DNA of 64,000 nt from Pseudomonadota bacterium (lineage in GTDB: Bacteria > Pseudomonadota > Alphaproteobacteria > Rhizobiales > Rhizobiaceae): NCBI GenBank assembly GCA_023457435.1, contig JAEWLS010000038.1:160120-224119 (forward strand). Direction: 5' to 3'. The notes below the pieces were generated by a model, which saw nothing but the letters and a program-made list of their open reading frames with translations, made no database searches and had not been told where the DNA came from. The position numbers were made by a program, and so were the translations under genes. This document shows positions 16,995 to 25,352 of the stretch, piece by piece; the stretch's first letter is position 1; each line of letters starts with the position of its first letter.

Positions 16995-17030
16995 GCCGGC
17001 TCCGATGAAGAAGCAGACACGAGGTCGGAA

Positions 17031-17507
17031 ATGAACAAGGTCCCCATGACGGCGTCGGGATTCGAAGCCCTCAAGGAGGAACTCCGCTGGCGTCAGCAGG
17101 AGGAACGGCCCCGCATCATCGAGGCAATCTCCGAGGCGCGCGCCCACGGCGACCTGTCCGAGAATGCCGAGTATCACGCCGCCAAGGAAGCCCAGAGCCT
17201 CAATGAAGGCCGGGTGGCCGAACTCGAGGATCTGGTTGCACGCGCCGAAGTCATCGACGTGTCCAAGCTGAGCGGGGAGAAGATCAAGTTCGGTGCCACC
17301 GTCGTGCTCGTCGACGAGGATACGGAGGAGAAGAAGACCTACAAGATCGTCGGCGACCAGGAAGCCGACGTGAAGTCCGGCCGCATCTCGATCTCCTCGC
17401 CTATCGCGCGCGCATTGATCGGCAAGGAAGTCGGCGACGCGATCGAGGTCAACGCGCCGGGCGGCGCGCGCGGCTACGAGATCATCAAGGTGCAGTGGGT
17501 CGCCTGA
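17031..17507 (+). CDS. greA: Transcription elongation factor GreA
   Basis: 158 residues, the standard GreA length. It stimulates the intrinsic RNA cleavage of backtracked RNA polymerase. The N-terminal coiled coil (about 10-75) carries the acidic tip HGDLSENAEYHAAKE, whose Asp/Glu coordinate catalytic Mg in the secondary channel. The C-terminal FKBP-like domain ends with GYEIIKVQWV. AGGTCGG precedes ATG 17031. The leader has a terminator-like hairpin. greA often follows carB in rhizobia; here carB lies 13.5 kb away on the other strand. Confidence 0.96.
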   Translation: MNKVPMTASGFEALKEELRWRQQEERPRIIEAISEARAHGDLSENAEYHAAKEAQSLNEGRVAELEDLVARAEVIDVSKLSGEKIKFGATVVLVDEDTEEKKTYKIVGDQEADVKSGRISISSPIARALIGKEVGDAIEVNAPGGARGYEIIKVQWVA

Positions 17508-17516
17508 GAGCGCCCC

Positions 17517-17993
17517 TCATTCGGCGATCGCCACCAATCCTTCATCCTTCACCTGCCTGATCGTCAGCGCGGTTCGCACCGTGTCGACGTTCGGCGCCGA
17601 AGTGAGCTGCTCGATCACGAAATTCTGGAACGTGGCGAGATCGCTCGCCACGCAATGCAGCAGGAAGTCACTGTCGCCCGAAACCATCCAGGCCGCGCGC
17701 ACAATGGGCCAGCCGCGGGTCTTTTCGGCAAAGGCCTTCAGTTCGGTCTCCGACTGGTGGTGCAGACCGATCTGGCAGAAGGCAACGACTTCCTTGCCGA
17801 GCATGGGCGCATTGAGCAGCGCACGATAGCCGCGGATGACACCGGCCTGCTCGAGCCGCTTCACCCGGCGCAGGCATGGCGGCGCCGAGATGCCGACACG
17901 GCTGGAGAGCTCGACGTTGGTCATGCGGCCGTCTTCCTGCAGCTCGTGCAGGATCTTCCAGTCGATGGCGTCGAGTTCGCCCTTGATCGTCAT
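17517..17993 (-). CDS. Lrp/AsnC-family transcriptional regulator
   Basis: 158 residues from ATG 17993 (an earlier in-frame start at 18008 is possible). The AsnC-type HTH (about 10-60: NVELSSRVGISAPPCLRRVKRLE) is followed by the RAM ligand-binding domain (about 70-150), with GDSDFLLHCVASDL as the typical effector loop. It is probably an amino-acid-responsive regulator. Convergent with greA (9-base gap) and divergent from trxB, a gene order I recognise from other Rhizobiales. Confidence 0.9.
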   Translation of the reverse strand: MTIKGELDAIDWKILHELQEDGRMTNVELSSRVGISAPPCLRRVKRLEQAGVIRGYRALLNAPMLGKEVVAFCQIGLHHQSETELKAFAEKTRGWPIVRAAWMVSGDSDFLLHCVASDLATFQNFVIEQLTSAPNVDTVRTALTIRQVKDEGLVAIAE

Positions 17994-18201
17994 GTAGCCC
18001 CCGCGCACGAATCTTTCGCGACACTAGGTGAATGCGTGCGCGGGCAAAAGCGCCGCAGACCACGTGACCTCAGCCACGTCATTGCGATGCATGCCTGTGC
18101 GAAAGGGGCGGCGAGCCTTGCAGAAATGCATGGCGACCCATTACATCACTGTGGTTCAGGCGCACGGTAGTGCCGCCGCTTCCTCGACAGGACGATTTTC
18201 C

Positions 18202-19176
18202 ATGAACACGCGCCACGCGCCTGTCCTCATCATCGGCTCCGGACCGGCCGGATATACCGCCGCAATCTACGCCGCTCGCGCCATGCTCAAGCCCATGCTC
18301 GTCGCCGGGCTTCAGCAGGGAGGCCAGCTGATGATCACCACCGACGTCGAGAACTATCCCGGCTTCGCGGATCCGATACAGGGTCCGTGGCTCATGGGCG
18401 AGATGCAGAAACAGGCCGAACATGTCGGCACCGACATCGTCAACGATATCATCGTCAGCGTGGAGCTGACGTCTCGGCCGTTCCGCGCCATAGGCGATTC
18501 GGGGACCGTCTATACCGCCGACGCTCTCATCATCGCGACCGGGGCACAGGCGAAGTGGCTCGGCCTGCCCTCCGAGCAGAAGTACCAGGGGTTCGGCGTT
18601 TCGGCATGTGCCACCTGCGACGGCTTCTTCTACCGCGGTAAGGACGTGGTAGTGGTCGGCGGCGGCAACTCCGCCGTCGAGGAGGCGCTTTACCTCTCCA
18701 ATCTGGCCCGCCACGTCACCGTCGTACATCGACGCGGCGAGTTCCGCGCCGAGCGCATCCTGCAGCAGCGCCTGTTTGCGAAGAAGAACGTGACGGTGCT
18801 GTGGGACAAGATTGTCGAGGAGATCGTCGGCGAACCCGGCAAGTTGCCACTACCCCCGTCGGTCAACGGGGTCCGGCTGAAGGATGCGCGCACCGGAGCT
18901 GTCTCCGAAATCAAGACCGATGGGGTGTTCGTGGCGATCGGCCACGCGCCGTCGGTCGAACTCTTCGCTGGAAAACTTCGGCAGAAGCCGAACGGCTATC
19001 TGTGGACCGCACCGGATTCAACGCGCACGGACATGCCTGGCGTGTTCGCGGCGGGTGACGTCACCGACGATACTTACCGGCAAGCCGTGACTGCCGCCGG
19101 TATGGGTTGCATGGCGGCGCTCGAGGCCGAACGCTTCCTGGCCGAACAGGAATCGGTGCGCGAAGCCGCGGAATAG
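18202..19176 (+). CDS. trxB: Thioredoxin-disulfide reductase
   Basis: 324 residues. FAD-binding GSGPAGYTAAIYAAR begins at about residue 12, the NADPH-binding VVGGGNSAVEEAL lies near 155, the redox-active CATC lies near 136, and the C-terminal FAD site is FAAGDVTDDTYRQAVTAAG. It transfers electrons from NADPH to thioredoxin in the cytoplasm. The start at 18202 gives the usual family N-terminus. A LysR-type oxidative-stress regulator follows on the same strand after 55 bases, which fits a redox role. Confidence 0.96.
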   Translation: MNTRHAPVLIIGSGPAGYTAAIYAARAMLKPMLVAGLQQGGQLMITTDVENYPGFADPIQGPWLMGEMQKQAEHVGTDIVNDIIVSVELTSRPFRAIGDSGTVYTADALIIATGAQAKWLGLPSEQKYQGFGVSACATCDGFFYRGKDVVVVGGGNSAVEEALYLSNLARHVTVVHRRGEFRAERILQQRLFAKKNVTVLWDKIVEEIVGEPGKLPLPPSVNGVRLKDARTGAVSEIKTDGVFVAIGHAPSVELFAGKLRQKPNGYLWTAPDSTRTDMPGVFAAGDVTDDTYRQAVTAAGMGCMAALEAERFLAEQESVREAAE

Positions 19177-19231
19177 GAAAGTCGACTGCGGCCTAGGGCG
19201 GAGCCGCAGCGGCCTGACGAGGGGAGCGACG

Positions 19232-20128
19232 ATGTCGCTGGACTGGGACAAGCTGCGCGTCTTTCACGCTGCCGCCGAAGCGGGATCGTTCACGCACGCC
19301 GCAGAGACGCTGCATCTGTCGCAATCTGCGATCTCGCGGCAAGTCAGTGCGCTCGAGCAGGAAGTAGGGGTGCCGCTCTTCCATCGTCATGCGCGCGGCC
19401 TTGTGCTGACCGAGCAGGGAGAGATGCTTTATCGCACCGCGCACGAAGTGATGATGAAGCTCGAGAGCGCACGGCTCGTGCTCTCGGAAACCAAAGACCG
19501 TCCATCAGGCATGCTCAAGGTGACCACCACGGTCGGCCTTGGCTCCGGGTGGCTAACGGACAGGATTCCGGAGTTCCTAGAACTGTACCCCGATATCCAG
19601 GTCCATCTGATCCTCGCCAATGAGGAGTTGGACCTGACCATGCGCCAGGCCGATTGCGCGATCCGCCTGCGACAGCCGCAGCAGCCGGACCTGATCCAGC
19701 GGCGGCTGTTCACGGTGCACTTCCACCTCTACGCCGCCTCCTCATACGTCAACGCGCACGGCAAGCCATCGTCCATCGCCGATCTCGACCGACACCGCAT
19801 CGTGACGTTCGGCGAGCAGGTGCCAACGCATCTGTCGGACCTGAACTGGCTCGAAACCGCAGGCAAGCCAGAGGGCACCAAGCGCATTCCGGCGCTTCAG
19901 GTGAACAACGTCCCGTCGATCAAACTCGCGGTACAGCGCGGCGCGGGGATCGCCATGCTGCCGGATTACATGGTCGGGAAAGACAGCGGTCTCGTGCAGC
20001 TTCTGCCGGAAACGGAGGTGCCGTCTTACGATACGTACTTCTGCTATCCCGACGCGATGAAGGGCCAGGTTCGCCTGCACGTCTTTCGCGATTTTCTCAT
20101 CGCCAAGGCCAGAAGCTGGGCATTTTGA
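19232..20128 (+). CDS. lsrB: LysR-type regulator, LsrB/VtlR-like
   Basis: 298 residues. N-terminal HTH (about 1-60, FTHAAETLHLSQSAISRQVS) and LysR substrate domain. Sequence, length and position after trxB match LsrB of Sinorhizobium/Agrobacterium and VtlR of Brucella, which regulate redox, envelope and sRNA genes. In Sinorhizobium LsrB, cysteines have been reported to mediate redox sensing. This protein has only Cys142 and Cys271, and the AMLPDYM segment carries Met where I recall a sensor Cys in S. meliloti. GAGGGGAG precedes ATG 19232. An AbcR-type sRNA lies immediately downstream, as in relatives. Confidence 0.85.
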   Translation: MSLDWDKLRVFHAAAEAGSFTHAAETLHLSQSAISRQVSALEQEVGVPLFHRHARGLVLTEQGEMLYRTAHEVMMKLESARLVLSETKDRPSGMLKVTTTVGLGSGWLTDRIPEFLELYPDIQVHLILANEELDLTMRQADCAIRLRQPQQPDLIQRRLFTVHFHLYAASSYVNAHGKPSSIADLDRHRIVTFGEQVPTHLSDLNWLETAGKPEGTKRIPALQVNNVPSIKLAVQRGAGIAMLPDYMVGKDSGLVQLLPETEVPSYDTYFCYPDAMKGQVRLHVFRDFLIAKARSWAF

Positions 20129-20230
20129 CCCTTTTCCGCGCCGTCAAGCGATCGTTCACAAGTTAATTTCTTTTCCAGCGCCCGGTTGTCGGGCACCGGA
20201 ATGGCGATATTTCAATCACTTGCAGAACCT

Positions 20231-20244
20231 ATGCGTTTTTGCAT
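20231..20244. promoter_or_regulatory. Candidate LsrB/VtlR binding site
   Basis: ATGC-GTTTTT-GCAT, an inverted repeat of the size LysR regulators use, lies about 60-70 bases upstream of the predicted sRNA start. Inferred from position and symmetry only. Confidence 0.4.
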
Positions 20245-20267
20245 GTCGGCGATGCGCGTTTGACTGC

Positions 20268-20295
20268 TTGCGGAATGGGCTTTGGTTGCTCATAT
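20268..20295 (+). promoter_or_regulatory. Candidate promoter of the AbcR-type sRNA
   Basis: TTGCGG (20268-20273) and TCATAT (20290-20295) are separated by 16 bases and resemble alphaproteobacterial -35/-10 elements. They predict a start near 20302. Confidence 0.5.
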
Positions 20296-20301
20296 CCCGG
20301 T

Positions 20302-20416
20302 CACTCCCGGGCGCGTTCCTCCTCCCATTAGCGCCTGTGAGTGTTCCCCTCTGGAGGTTCAGCCTTAACGGGCACTTCCAACAACTCAGCCGGATCCTCT
20401 GGGTCCGGCTTTTTTC
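20302..20416 (+). ncRNA. abcR: AbcR (alpha-r15)-type trans-acting sRNA
   Basis: An intergenic RNA of about 115 nt is predicted from a promoter near 20268-20295 to an intrinsic terminator. It contains CTCCCA (20322-20327) inside CCTCCTCCCATT, the anti-Shine-Dalgarno type motif reported for AbcR RNAs. A second CT-rich single-stranded stretch (CACTCCC) lies close to the predicted 5' end. AbcR RNAs, about 115-120 nt and Hfq-binding, repress ABC-transporter and other uptake mRNAs. In Sinorhizobium and Brucella they lie beside lsrB/vtlR, which regulates them. Here only one copy is visible. The identity rests on synteny, length, motif and terminator, not on alignment. Confidence 0.7.
20388..20416 (+). 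terminator. Intrinsic terminator of the AbcR-type sRNA
   Basis: AGCCGGA (20388-20394) pairs with TCCGGCT (20404-20410), followed by a run of six T. It is too far from the lsrB stop (260 bases) to be simply its terminator. Confidence 0.8.
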
Positions 20417-20653
20417 TTATCTCCAAACCTCCCGTTTAACCGTCACGTAACCGCGCGTAACCTGCGCGCGCCCACGCGATGTCGATATTGGCTAATGGGC
20501 GCGGGACGGCGCGCCGGCGCTGAGGATGGGGGCATTCGAGGCATCGGTATCCGACTCGCGCCCACCTCGAGCGACGTGCGACATCGTTTGCGGCGGACCT
20601 GACACGGCTCACTCCTCCCCCGAGCCCCACCCCGAGTCGTGGCAGGCGCAAGG

Positions 20654-20683
20654 AAGGGCGTCCCGTACGAGCGGGGCGCCCTT
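20654..20683 (-). terminator. Probable terminator of the EF-G-like gene
   Basis: AAGGGCG and CGCCCTT arms lie 11 bases beyond the stop codon, with a T/C-rich tract after the hairpin on the minus strand. Confidence 0.45.
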
Positions 20684-20693
20684 CTGCATCAGG

Positions 20694-22742
20694 CTAGGCA
20701 GCGCGCCGCCCCTGTCTGCCAAGGACTTCGTCGGCAATACGTCCGCCGATTTCAGCCATGTGGTCGAAGGAAGCGCGATAGGTGGCGACGCCTGCCGTGG
20801 CTGAACGCAGTTCGACAATGAGATTGCCGATCTCGGCCTGGGGCATGGTCGCCTCTACCGTATCCCAGTCCGGCCACCCCGGCCGCGCATCGTAGCCGAG
20901 GATCTGGCCGCGCCGTTGCGGGACGATCGCAGTCACCCGTGCCGTGGCTTCGGACGGTGTGTAGATCTCCACCTTCAAGACAGGCTCGAGCAGCACGGGC
21001 GAGCATTGTGCCATGCCTTCCTTCATGCCGAGGCGAGCGGCCTGCTGAAATGCCATGTCCGACGAATCCACCGAATGATAGGAGCCGTCGGCGAGGTTGA
21101 CCGCGATATCGACAACCGGGAAGCCGAGCGGTCCAGCCTTCAAGTAGTCGCGCACGCCGGCTTCGACCGAGGAGAAGTACTGTCGCGGAACCACACCGCC
21201 CGTGATCGTCTCCGTGAACTCGAAGCCCGCGCCTCTCGGCAGCGGCCTGATCTCAAGCAACACGTCGCCAAACTGCCCGTGTCCGCCAGATTGTTTCTTG
21301 TGCCTGCCGCGCTGCGTGACCGCCTTGCGAATGGTTTCCCGATACGGAATGGTCGGCGCGTGGGACTCGATCGGTATCTGATACCTGCCTTCCAGGCGCT
21401 CGACCGTGACCCGCAGGTGCATTTCGCCATGGCCGGAAATCAGCGTCTCGCCGCTTTCCTGATCCTGCACGACACTAAGCGAGGGGTCTTCCTGTACCAG
21501 CTTGGCGAGTGCGGCGGAGAGCTTGACGTCGTCCTTGCGCTCGCGCGCCTTGAGCGCAACCCCGAATACAGGCTCCGCCCGCTCGATCTCGACAAGCCGC
21601 GGTGGAGCGGTGCGATCGGTCGAGACTGTATCCCCGGTGATGACGTCGTCGAGCTTGCCGAGCGCGACCGTCTCACCAGTCTGCGCGACAGGCAGTCTCG
21701 TCTGCTTCTCGCCGACCATCCGGTAGATGCCTGACACCTTTCCGGTCTTGCCACCGGACGAGGTCAGCTCCGCGGCTTCACCGATGCTGCCTGACAGCAC
21801 GCGGACGATCGACAGCTTGCCGCCATGCGGTGTCTGAATCGTCTTCAGCACCTGCGCGCTGGCGGATTCCGGCGCGCCGAGGCGGCGCCGGGTCGCTTCC
21901 ACGTCCGCTACGTCGTGCCGTATCGCCTTAAGCAGCCTGAGGACGCCGTTGCCTTTCTCCGCGGCGCCGATGAGAACCGGGGTTACGCTTCCCTCGCGAA
22001 CGTCGGCGGCCAGATCGTCGAAGATCTCGTCTTTTGGTACGGCGATTTCGTCGAGGAGCTGCTCCATCATCACGTCGTCATGATCCGCAAGGCGTTCCAG
22101 CATCGAAAAACGCGCCTCCAGCTCGCGGGCGCGGTCGTCATCGGCAATCGGAACGATCTCGCTTTCGGCATGCTCGCGCCAGACGTGGGCGCGCTCCAGC
22201 GCGAGGTCGATGGCGCCGACGACGATCCCTTCCTTTCTGAGCGGGATCTGGCGCAACAGCAGTGGTGTGCGTGATGCGGGCTGAAGCATTTTCAGCGTTT
22301 CGCGGACACCGACTGTCGCCTTGTCCGCCTTGTTGAGGAAGAGGATGCGCGGGACGCCCGCTTGCTCGAGGCGGCGCAGTATGAGCTGCAGCGCCGCGAT
22401 CTTCTTCTCGTCAGCTTCGGCGACGACGATTGCCGCGTCGCATGCCGGAACCACCGCTTCCATTTCGGTCGCGAATTCGATCGATCCGGGGCAGTCGATG
22501 AAGGTGATCTGCTCACCCATGAAGTCGACCGTGGCGATGCTCGCCTCAACGCTCATCTGATGCGCGCGCGCTTCTGCAGATGCATCGCCGACTGTGCCGC
22601 CAGAAGCGACGGTGTTCTGTCTCGGTATCGCGCCGCAACGCGCGAGTATCGCTTCAAGCAGCGATGTCTTGCCGCTCGCAAATGGGCCGACGATTGCAAT
22701 GCACTTCGGCCCGGTGCGTCTGTCTCCTGAACGTTTTCCCAT
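20694..22742 (-). CDS. Elongation factor G-like GTPase
   Basis: 682 residues with EF-G architecture: G domain with P-loop GPFASGKT (19-26), DCPG (G3, near 80) and NKAD (G4, near 135), then domain II, and domains III-V from about 390 (HGEMHLRVTVERL; SGGHGQFGDV; GYDARPGWPDWDTVEA). The P-loop is atypical for EF-G (xxGKT within GPFASGKT) and the lysine-rich switch differs, so this is the divergent 'EF-G-like/FusA2' branch found beside canonical EF-G in many alphaproteobacteria. Its role (alternative translocase, recycling, other) is unknown. No partner gene is apparent. Confidence 0.85.
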   Translation of the reverse strand: MGKRSGDRRTGPKCIAIVGPFASGKTSLLEAILARCGAIPRQNTVASGGTVGDASAEARAHQMSVEASIATVDFMGEQITFIDCPGSIEFATEMEAVVPACDAAIVVAEADEKKIAALQLILRRLEQAGVPRILFLNKADKATVGVRETLKMLQPASRTPLLLRQIPLRKEGIVVGAIDLALERAHVWREHAESEIVPIADDDRARELEARFSMLERLADHDDVMMEQLLDEIAVPKDEIFDDLAADVREGSVTPVLIGAAEKGNGVLRLLKAIRHDVADVEATRRRLGAPESASAQVLKTIQTPHGGKLSIVRVLSGSIGEAAELTSSGGKTGKVSGIYRMVGEKQTRLPVAQTGETVALGKLDDVITGDTVSTDRTAPPRLVEIERAEPVFGVALKARERKDDVKLSAALAKLVQEDPSLSVVQDQESGETLISGHGEMHLRVTVERLEGRYQIPIESHAPTIPYRETIRKAVTQRGRHKKQSGGHGQFGDVLLEIRPLPRGAGFEFTETITGGVVPRQYFSSVEAGVRDYLKAGPLGFPVVDIAVNLADGSYHSVDSSDMAFQQAARLGMKEGMAQCSPVLLEPVLKVEIYTPSEATARVTAIVPQRRGQILGYDARPGWPDWDTVEATMPQAEIGNLIVELRSATAGVATYRASFDHMAEIGGRIADEVLGRQGRRAA

Positions 22743-22959
22743 TTTCTTCGGCCTTTCCTCTCACGTTTTCCTTCGGGCTCGACCCGAGGTTTCATGAGCG
22801 GCGGCCGGCCTTCGGCCGTCGCATGGCCGCGACGGCACTGCGGCCGCTCGAGGCCATGCAGCATGGAAACACGCCAGCCACGGCGGGGCAAGTGCGAGAG
22901 GCGTCGGCTGCGGACCGGTAAGGTGGCCCTCCGAATCGGCTGCAAGCTCCGCGGTCCTC

Positions 22960-22989
22960 GAAAACGAAAAGCCCGGCGCATCGCCGGGC
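22960..22989 (-). terminator. Terminator of the aspartate aminotransferase gene
   Basis: GCCCGGCG and CGCCGGGC form a hairpin (22971-22989). On the minus strand it is followed by CTTTTCGTTTTC. It lies 28 bases after the stop codon. Confidence 0.8.
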
Positions 22990-23016
22990 CTTTCAAAGTC
23001 TCAGGGCATCAGCCAG

Positions 23017-24219
23017 CTACTTGAGCGAGGCCGTGAACCGCTGGATGCGAATGCACGCTTCTTCGAGCAGATCGTCGGCCGCTGCGTAGGAGATGCGGAA
23101 ATTCGGGCCGAGCCCGAACGCCCCGCCATGGACTACCGCCACGCTTTCCGTTTCGAGCAACTCGCTGACGAAATCCTCGTCGGTCTCGATGACCTTGCCG
23201 GATGGCGCCGTCTTGCCGATCAGGTCGGCGCAGGACGGGTACACGTAGAATGCGCCCTCCGGCGTCGGACACTGGATCCCCCGCGCCTGATTGAGCATAG
23301 AGACGACGAGATCGCGGCGGGCCTGGAACACCGCCTTGTTCTTCTGGATGAAGTCCTGCGGCCCGTTCAGGGCTTCGAGCGCGGCCCACTGAGCGATCGT
23401 CGACGAACCGGACGTCTGCTGACCCTGGAGCATGTCCATCGCCTTGATCAGAGGGAGCGGCCCTGCTGCATAGCCGATCCGCCAGCCTGTCATGGCATAG
23501 GCCTTCGACACGCCGTTGATCGTCAGGACCCGGTCGTACAGCTTCGGTTCCACTTCGAGCAGCGTCCGGAAGACGAAATCGCCATAGGTCAGATGCTCGT
23601 AGATGTCGTCCGTCATCGTCCAGACATGAGGATGCCTGAGGAGAACGTCCGCGATCTTGCGCAGCTCGGCCTCGGTGTAAGCCGCACCCGTCGGGTTGGA
23701 CGGCGAGTTCATGACCAGCCATTTGGTCTTCGGGGTTATGCGGCGCTCAAGCTCCTCGGCCGAAAGCTTGAAGCCGCTGTCGATCGAAGTCTCGGCGAAC
23801 ACGGAAGTGCCGTTGCAGATCGCAACCATCTCCGGGTAGCTGACCCAATAGGGACGCGGGATGATGACCTCGTCGCCAGCGTTCAACGTGGCCATGAAGG
23901 CGTTGAACAGGATGTGCTTTCCGCCGGTGCCGACGATCGTCTGCTCGGGCTTGTAATCGAGGTTGTTCTCGCGCTTGAACTTTGCCGCGATCGCCTCGCG
24001 CAGCGGCGCGATGCCGGAGACCGGCGGATACTTGGACTCGCCACGGCGGATCGCGGCGATGGCCGCTTCCTTGACGTTTTCCGGCGTGTCGAAATCGGGT
24101 TCGCCGGCTCCGAGGACGATGACGTCTCGACCTTTCGCCTTCAGCTCGCGCGCTTTCTGGCTGACCGCGATGGTCGCGGACGGCTTAACGCGTGAGAGGG
24201 AGTCGGCGAGGAAGGCCAT
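23017..24219 (-). CDS. aatA: Aspartate aminotransferase, class I PLP
   Basis: 400 residues, the length of the Rhizobium AatA branch. It interconverts aspartate + 2-oxoglutarate and oxaloacetate + glutamate. Features: GAGEPDFDTP near the N-terminus, SPSNPTG, the PLP lysine in GVSKAYAMTGWRIGYA (about 239) and the C-terminal substrate Arg in PNFRISYA. I chose ATG 24219 (MAFLADSLSRVKPS) because homologues begin there; upstream ATGs would add unsupported sequence. Other class-I transaminations cannot be excluded. Confidence 0.92.
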   Translation of the reverse strand: MAFLADSLSRVKPSATIAVSQKARELKAKGRDVIVLGAGEPDFDTPENVKEAAIAAIRRGESKYPPVSGIAPLREAIAAKFKRENNLDYKPEQTIVGTGGKHILFNAFMATLNAGDEVIIPRPYWVSYPEMVAICNGTSVFAETSIDSGFKLSAEELERRITPKTKWLVMNSPSNPTGAAYTEAELRKIADVLLRHPHVWTMTDDIYEHLTYGDFVFRTLLEVEPKLYDRVLTINGVSKAYAMTGWRIGYAAGPLPLIKAMDMLQGQQTSGSSTIAQWAALEALNGPQDFIQKNKAVFQARRDLVVSMLNQARGIQCPTPEGAFYVYPSCADLIGKTAPSGKVIETDEDFVSELLETESVAVVHGGAFGLGPNFRISYAAADDLLEEACIRIQRFTASLK

Positions 24220-24407
24220 GAGAGGAAACGCTCCGTTGGTGAAAGCCGCATTCGGCGGCGCGCGCTTCATGTCGCAAATCCGCGTCATTCGCAAGGACAA
24301 GCGGTTACACCAGTTGCGCATTGGCGGTCGCGTCGCGCGTTAACGACGGCGCAAGGCTTTGTGTTGAAGAGTGCGCCGTCGATCCATTGAACTGCGGAGA
24401 CCGCATC

Positions 24408-25337
24408 GTGACGCGCAGCGTCGGCCTGGCCCACATCGTGCGACAGCCCGATGGCACCTCGACCGGCGTGTGGGGGCCGTACACGCTGCGCAGCGCCTTT
24501 CAGCCGATCTTCGCGTTTCGCGGCGAGCGCCTGGAGGTCGCCGCGTTCGAGGGCCTCATCCGTCCGTTCCGCGACAGCGAACCCCTATCGCCGGGCGACT
24601 TCTTCCGCTCGGTTCCGCCGAGCGACCGCCTCCATGTCGAGACGCTGACCCGAACGCTGCATCTGCTGAACGCCGGCGCGTGCCTCGACCCGGCGGCGGC
24701 GCTGTTCGTGAACTTCGACCCGTCCCTCGTTGCGGACCGCGAACTGATTTCGCACGCTCTCCGCGACATGAGGCTCGTTCTGCACGAAGCCGGCATCGAC
24801 CCGCGCCGCATCGTCTGCGAGGTGACCGAGCAGCGCACGTCGAGCCAGCAGGGCCTGCACATGTTCGTTCGCGCTCTGCGGGAACAGGGTTTCCGCATCG
24901 CCGTCGACGACTACGGCGCCGAGGAGTCCGGCATCGAGCGCATCAACGCGCTGCAGCCAGACATCGTGAAGTTCGATGCGCACTGGATCACGCGCCTCAT
25001 GACTTCCGACCCCGGCTTCGCGCTGCTCCAGGCGATGGTGGACGAGTTCCGCGGCCGCGGCATCGTGAACCTGTTCGAAGGCATCGAGGAGCCGTGGCAG
25101 CTGGACCTCGCGCAGCAATGCGGGGTCGACATGGTGCAGGGCTACGTGCTGGCGCGCCCGGAGATCGCGCCGACGACATTCTCGGCGACGTTCGGCAGGC
25201 TGGCCGCGGCAGATACTTTCATCGAGAGCGCGCCTCGGAGCGCCACCGTAACGCGACCCGAAACCGTAGCTGCCCGACCGGGCGCCAGCCCGGCGAGGAC
25301 CGAGACGCGCCGCGCTTTCGGCAGGCGCACCGCATAA
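24408..25337 (+). CDS. EAL-domain protein (c-di-GMP phosphodiesterase or degenerate relative)
   Basis: 309 residues from GTG 24408, preceded by GGAGA at eight bases. One EAL domain (about 25-265) has no sensor or GGDEF domain. Catalytic positions are mostly kept: Glu in FEGLIRP (the EAL triplet reads EGL), Asn in FVNFDP, Glu in CEVTEQ, the Asp pair in DDYGAEESG, Lys in VKFD, Glu in EGIEE and Gln in QGYVLARP. Phosphodiesterase activity is therefore possible despite EAL to EGL. The C-terminal 50 residues are a disordered Ala/Arg/Pro tail. Likely cytoplasmic. Confidence 0.8.
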   Translation: MTRSVGLAHIVRQPDGTSTGVWGPYTLRSAFQPIFAFRGERLEVAAFEGLIRPFRDSEPLSPGDFFRSVPPSDRLHVETLTRTLHLLNAGACLDPAAALFVNFDPSLVADRELISHALRDMRLVLHEAGIDPRRIVCEVTEQRTSSQQGLHMFVRALREQGFRIAVDDYGAEESGIERINALQPDIVKFDAHWITRLMTSDPGFALLQAMVDEFRGRGIVNLFEGIEEPWQLDLAQQCGVDMVQGYVLARPEIAPTTFSATFGRLAAADTFIESAPRSATVTRPETVAARPGASPARTETRRAFGRRTA

Positions 25338-25352
25338 GCCGGAAGTGGCGGT

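Noticed and set aside
20129..20290. Second, tandem AbcR copy
   Set aside because: GCCCG/CGGGC hairpin at 20180-20194 lacks a T-run and no CTCCCA motif or promoter was found before the single sRNA.
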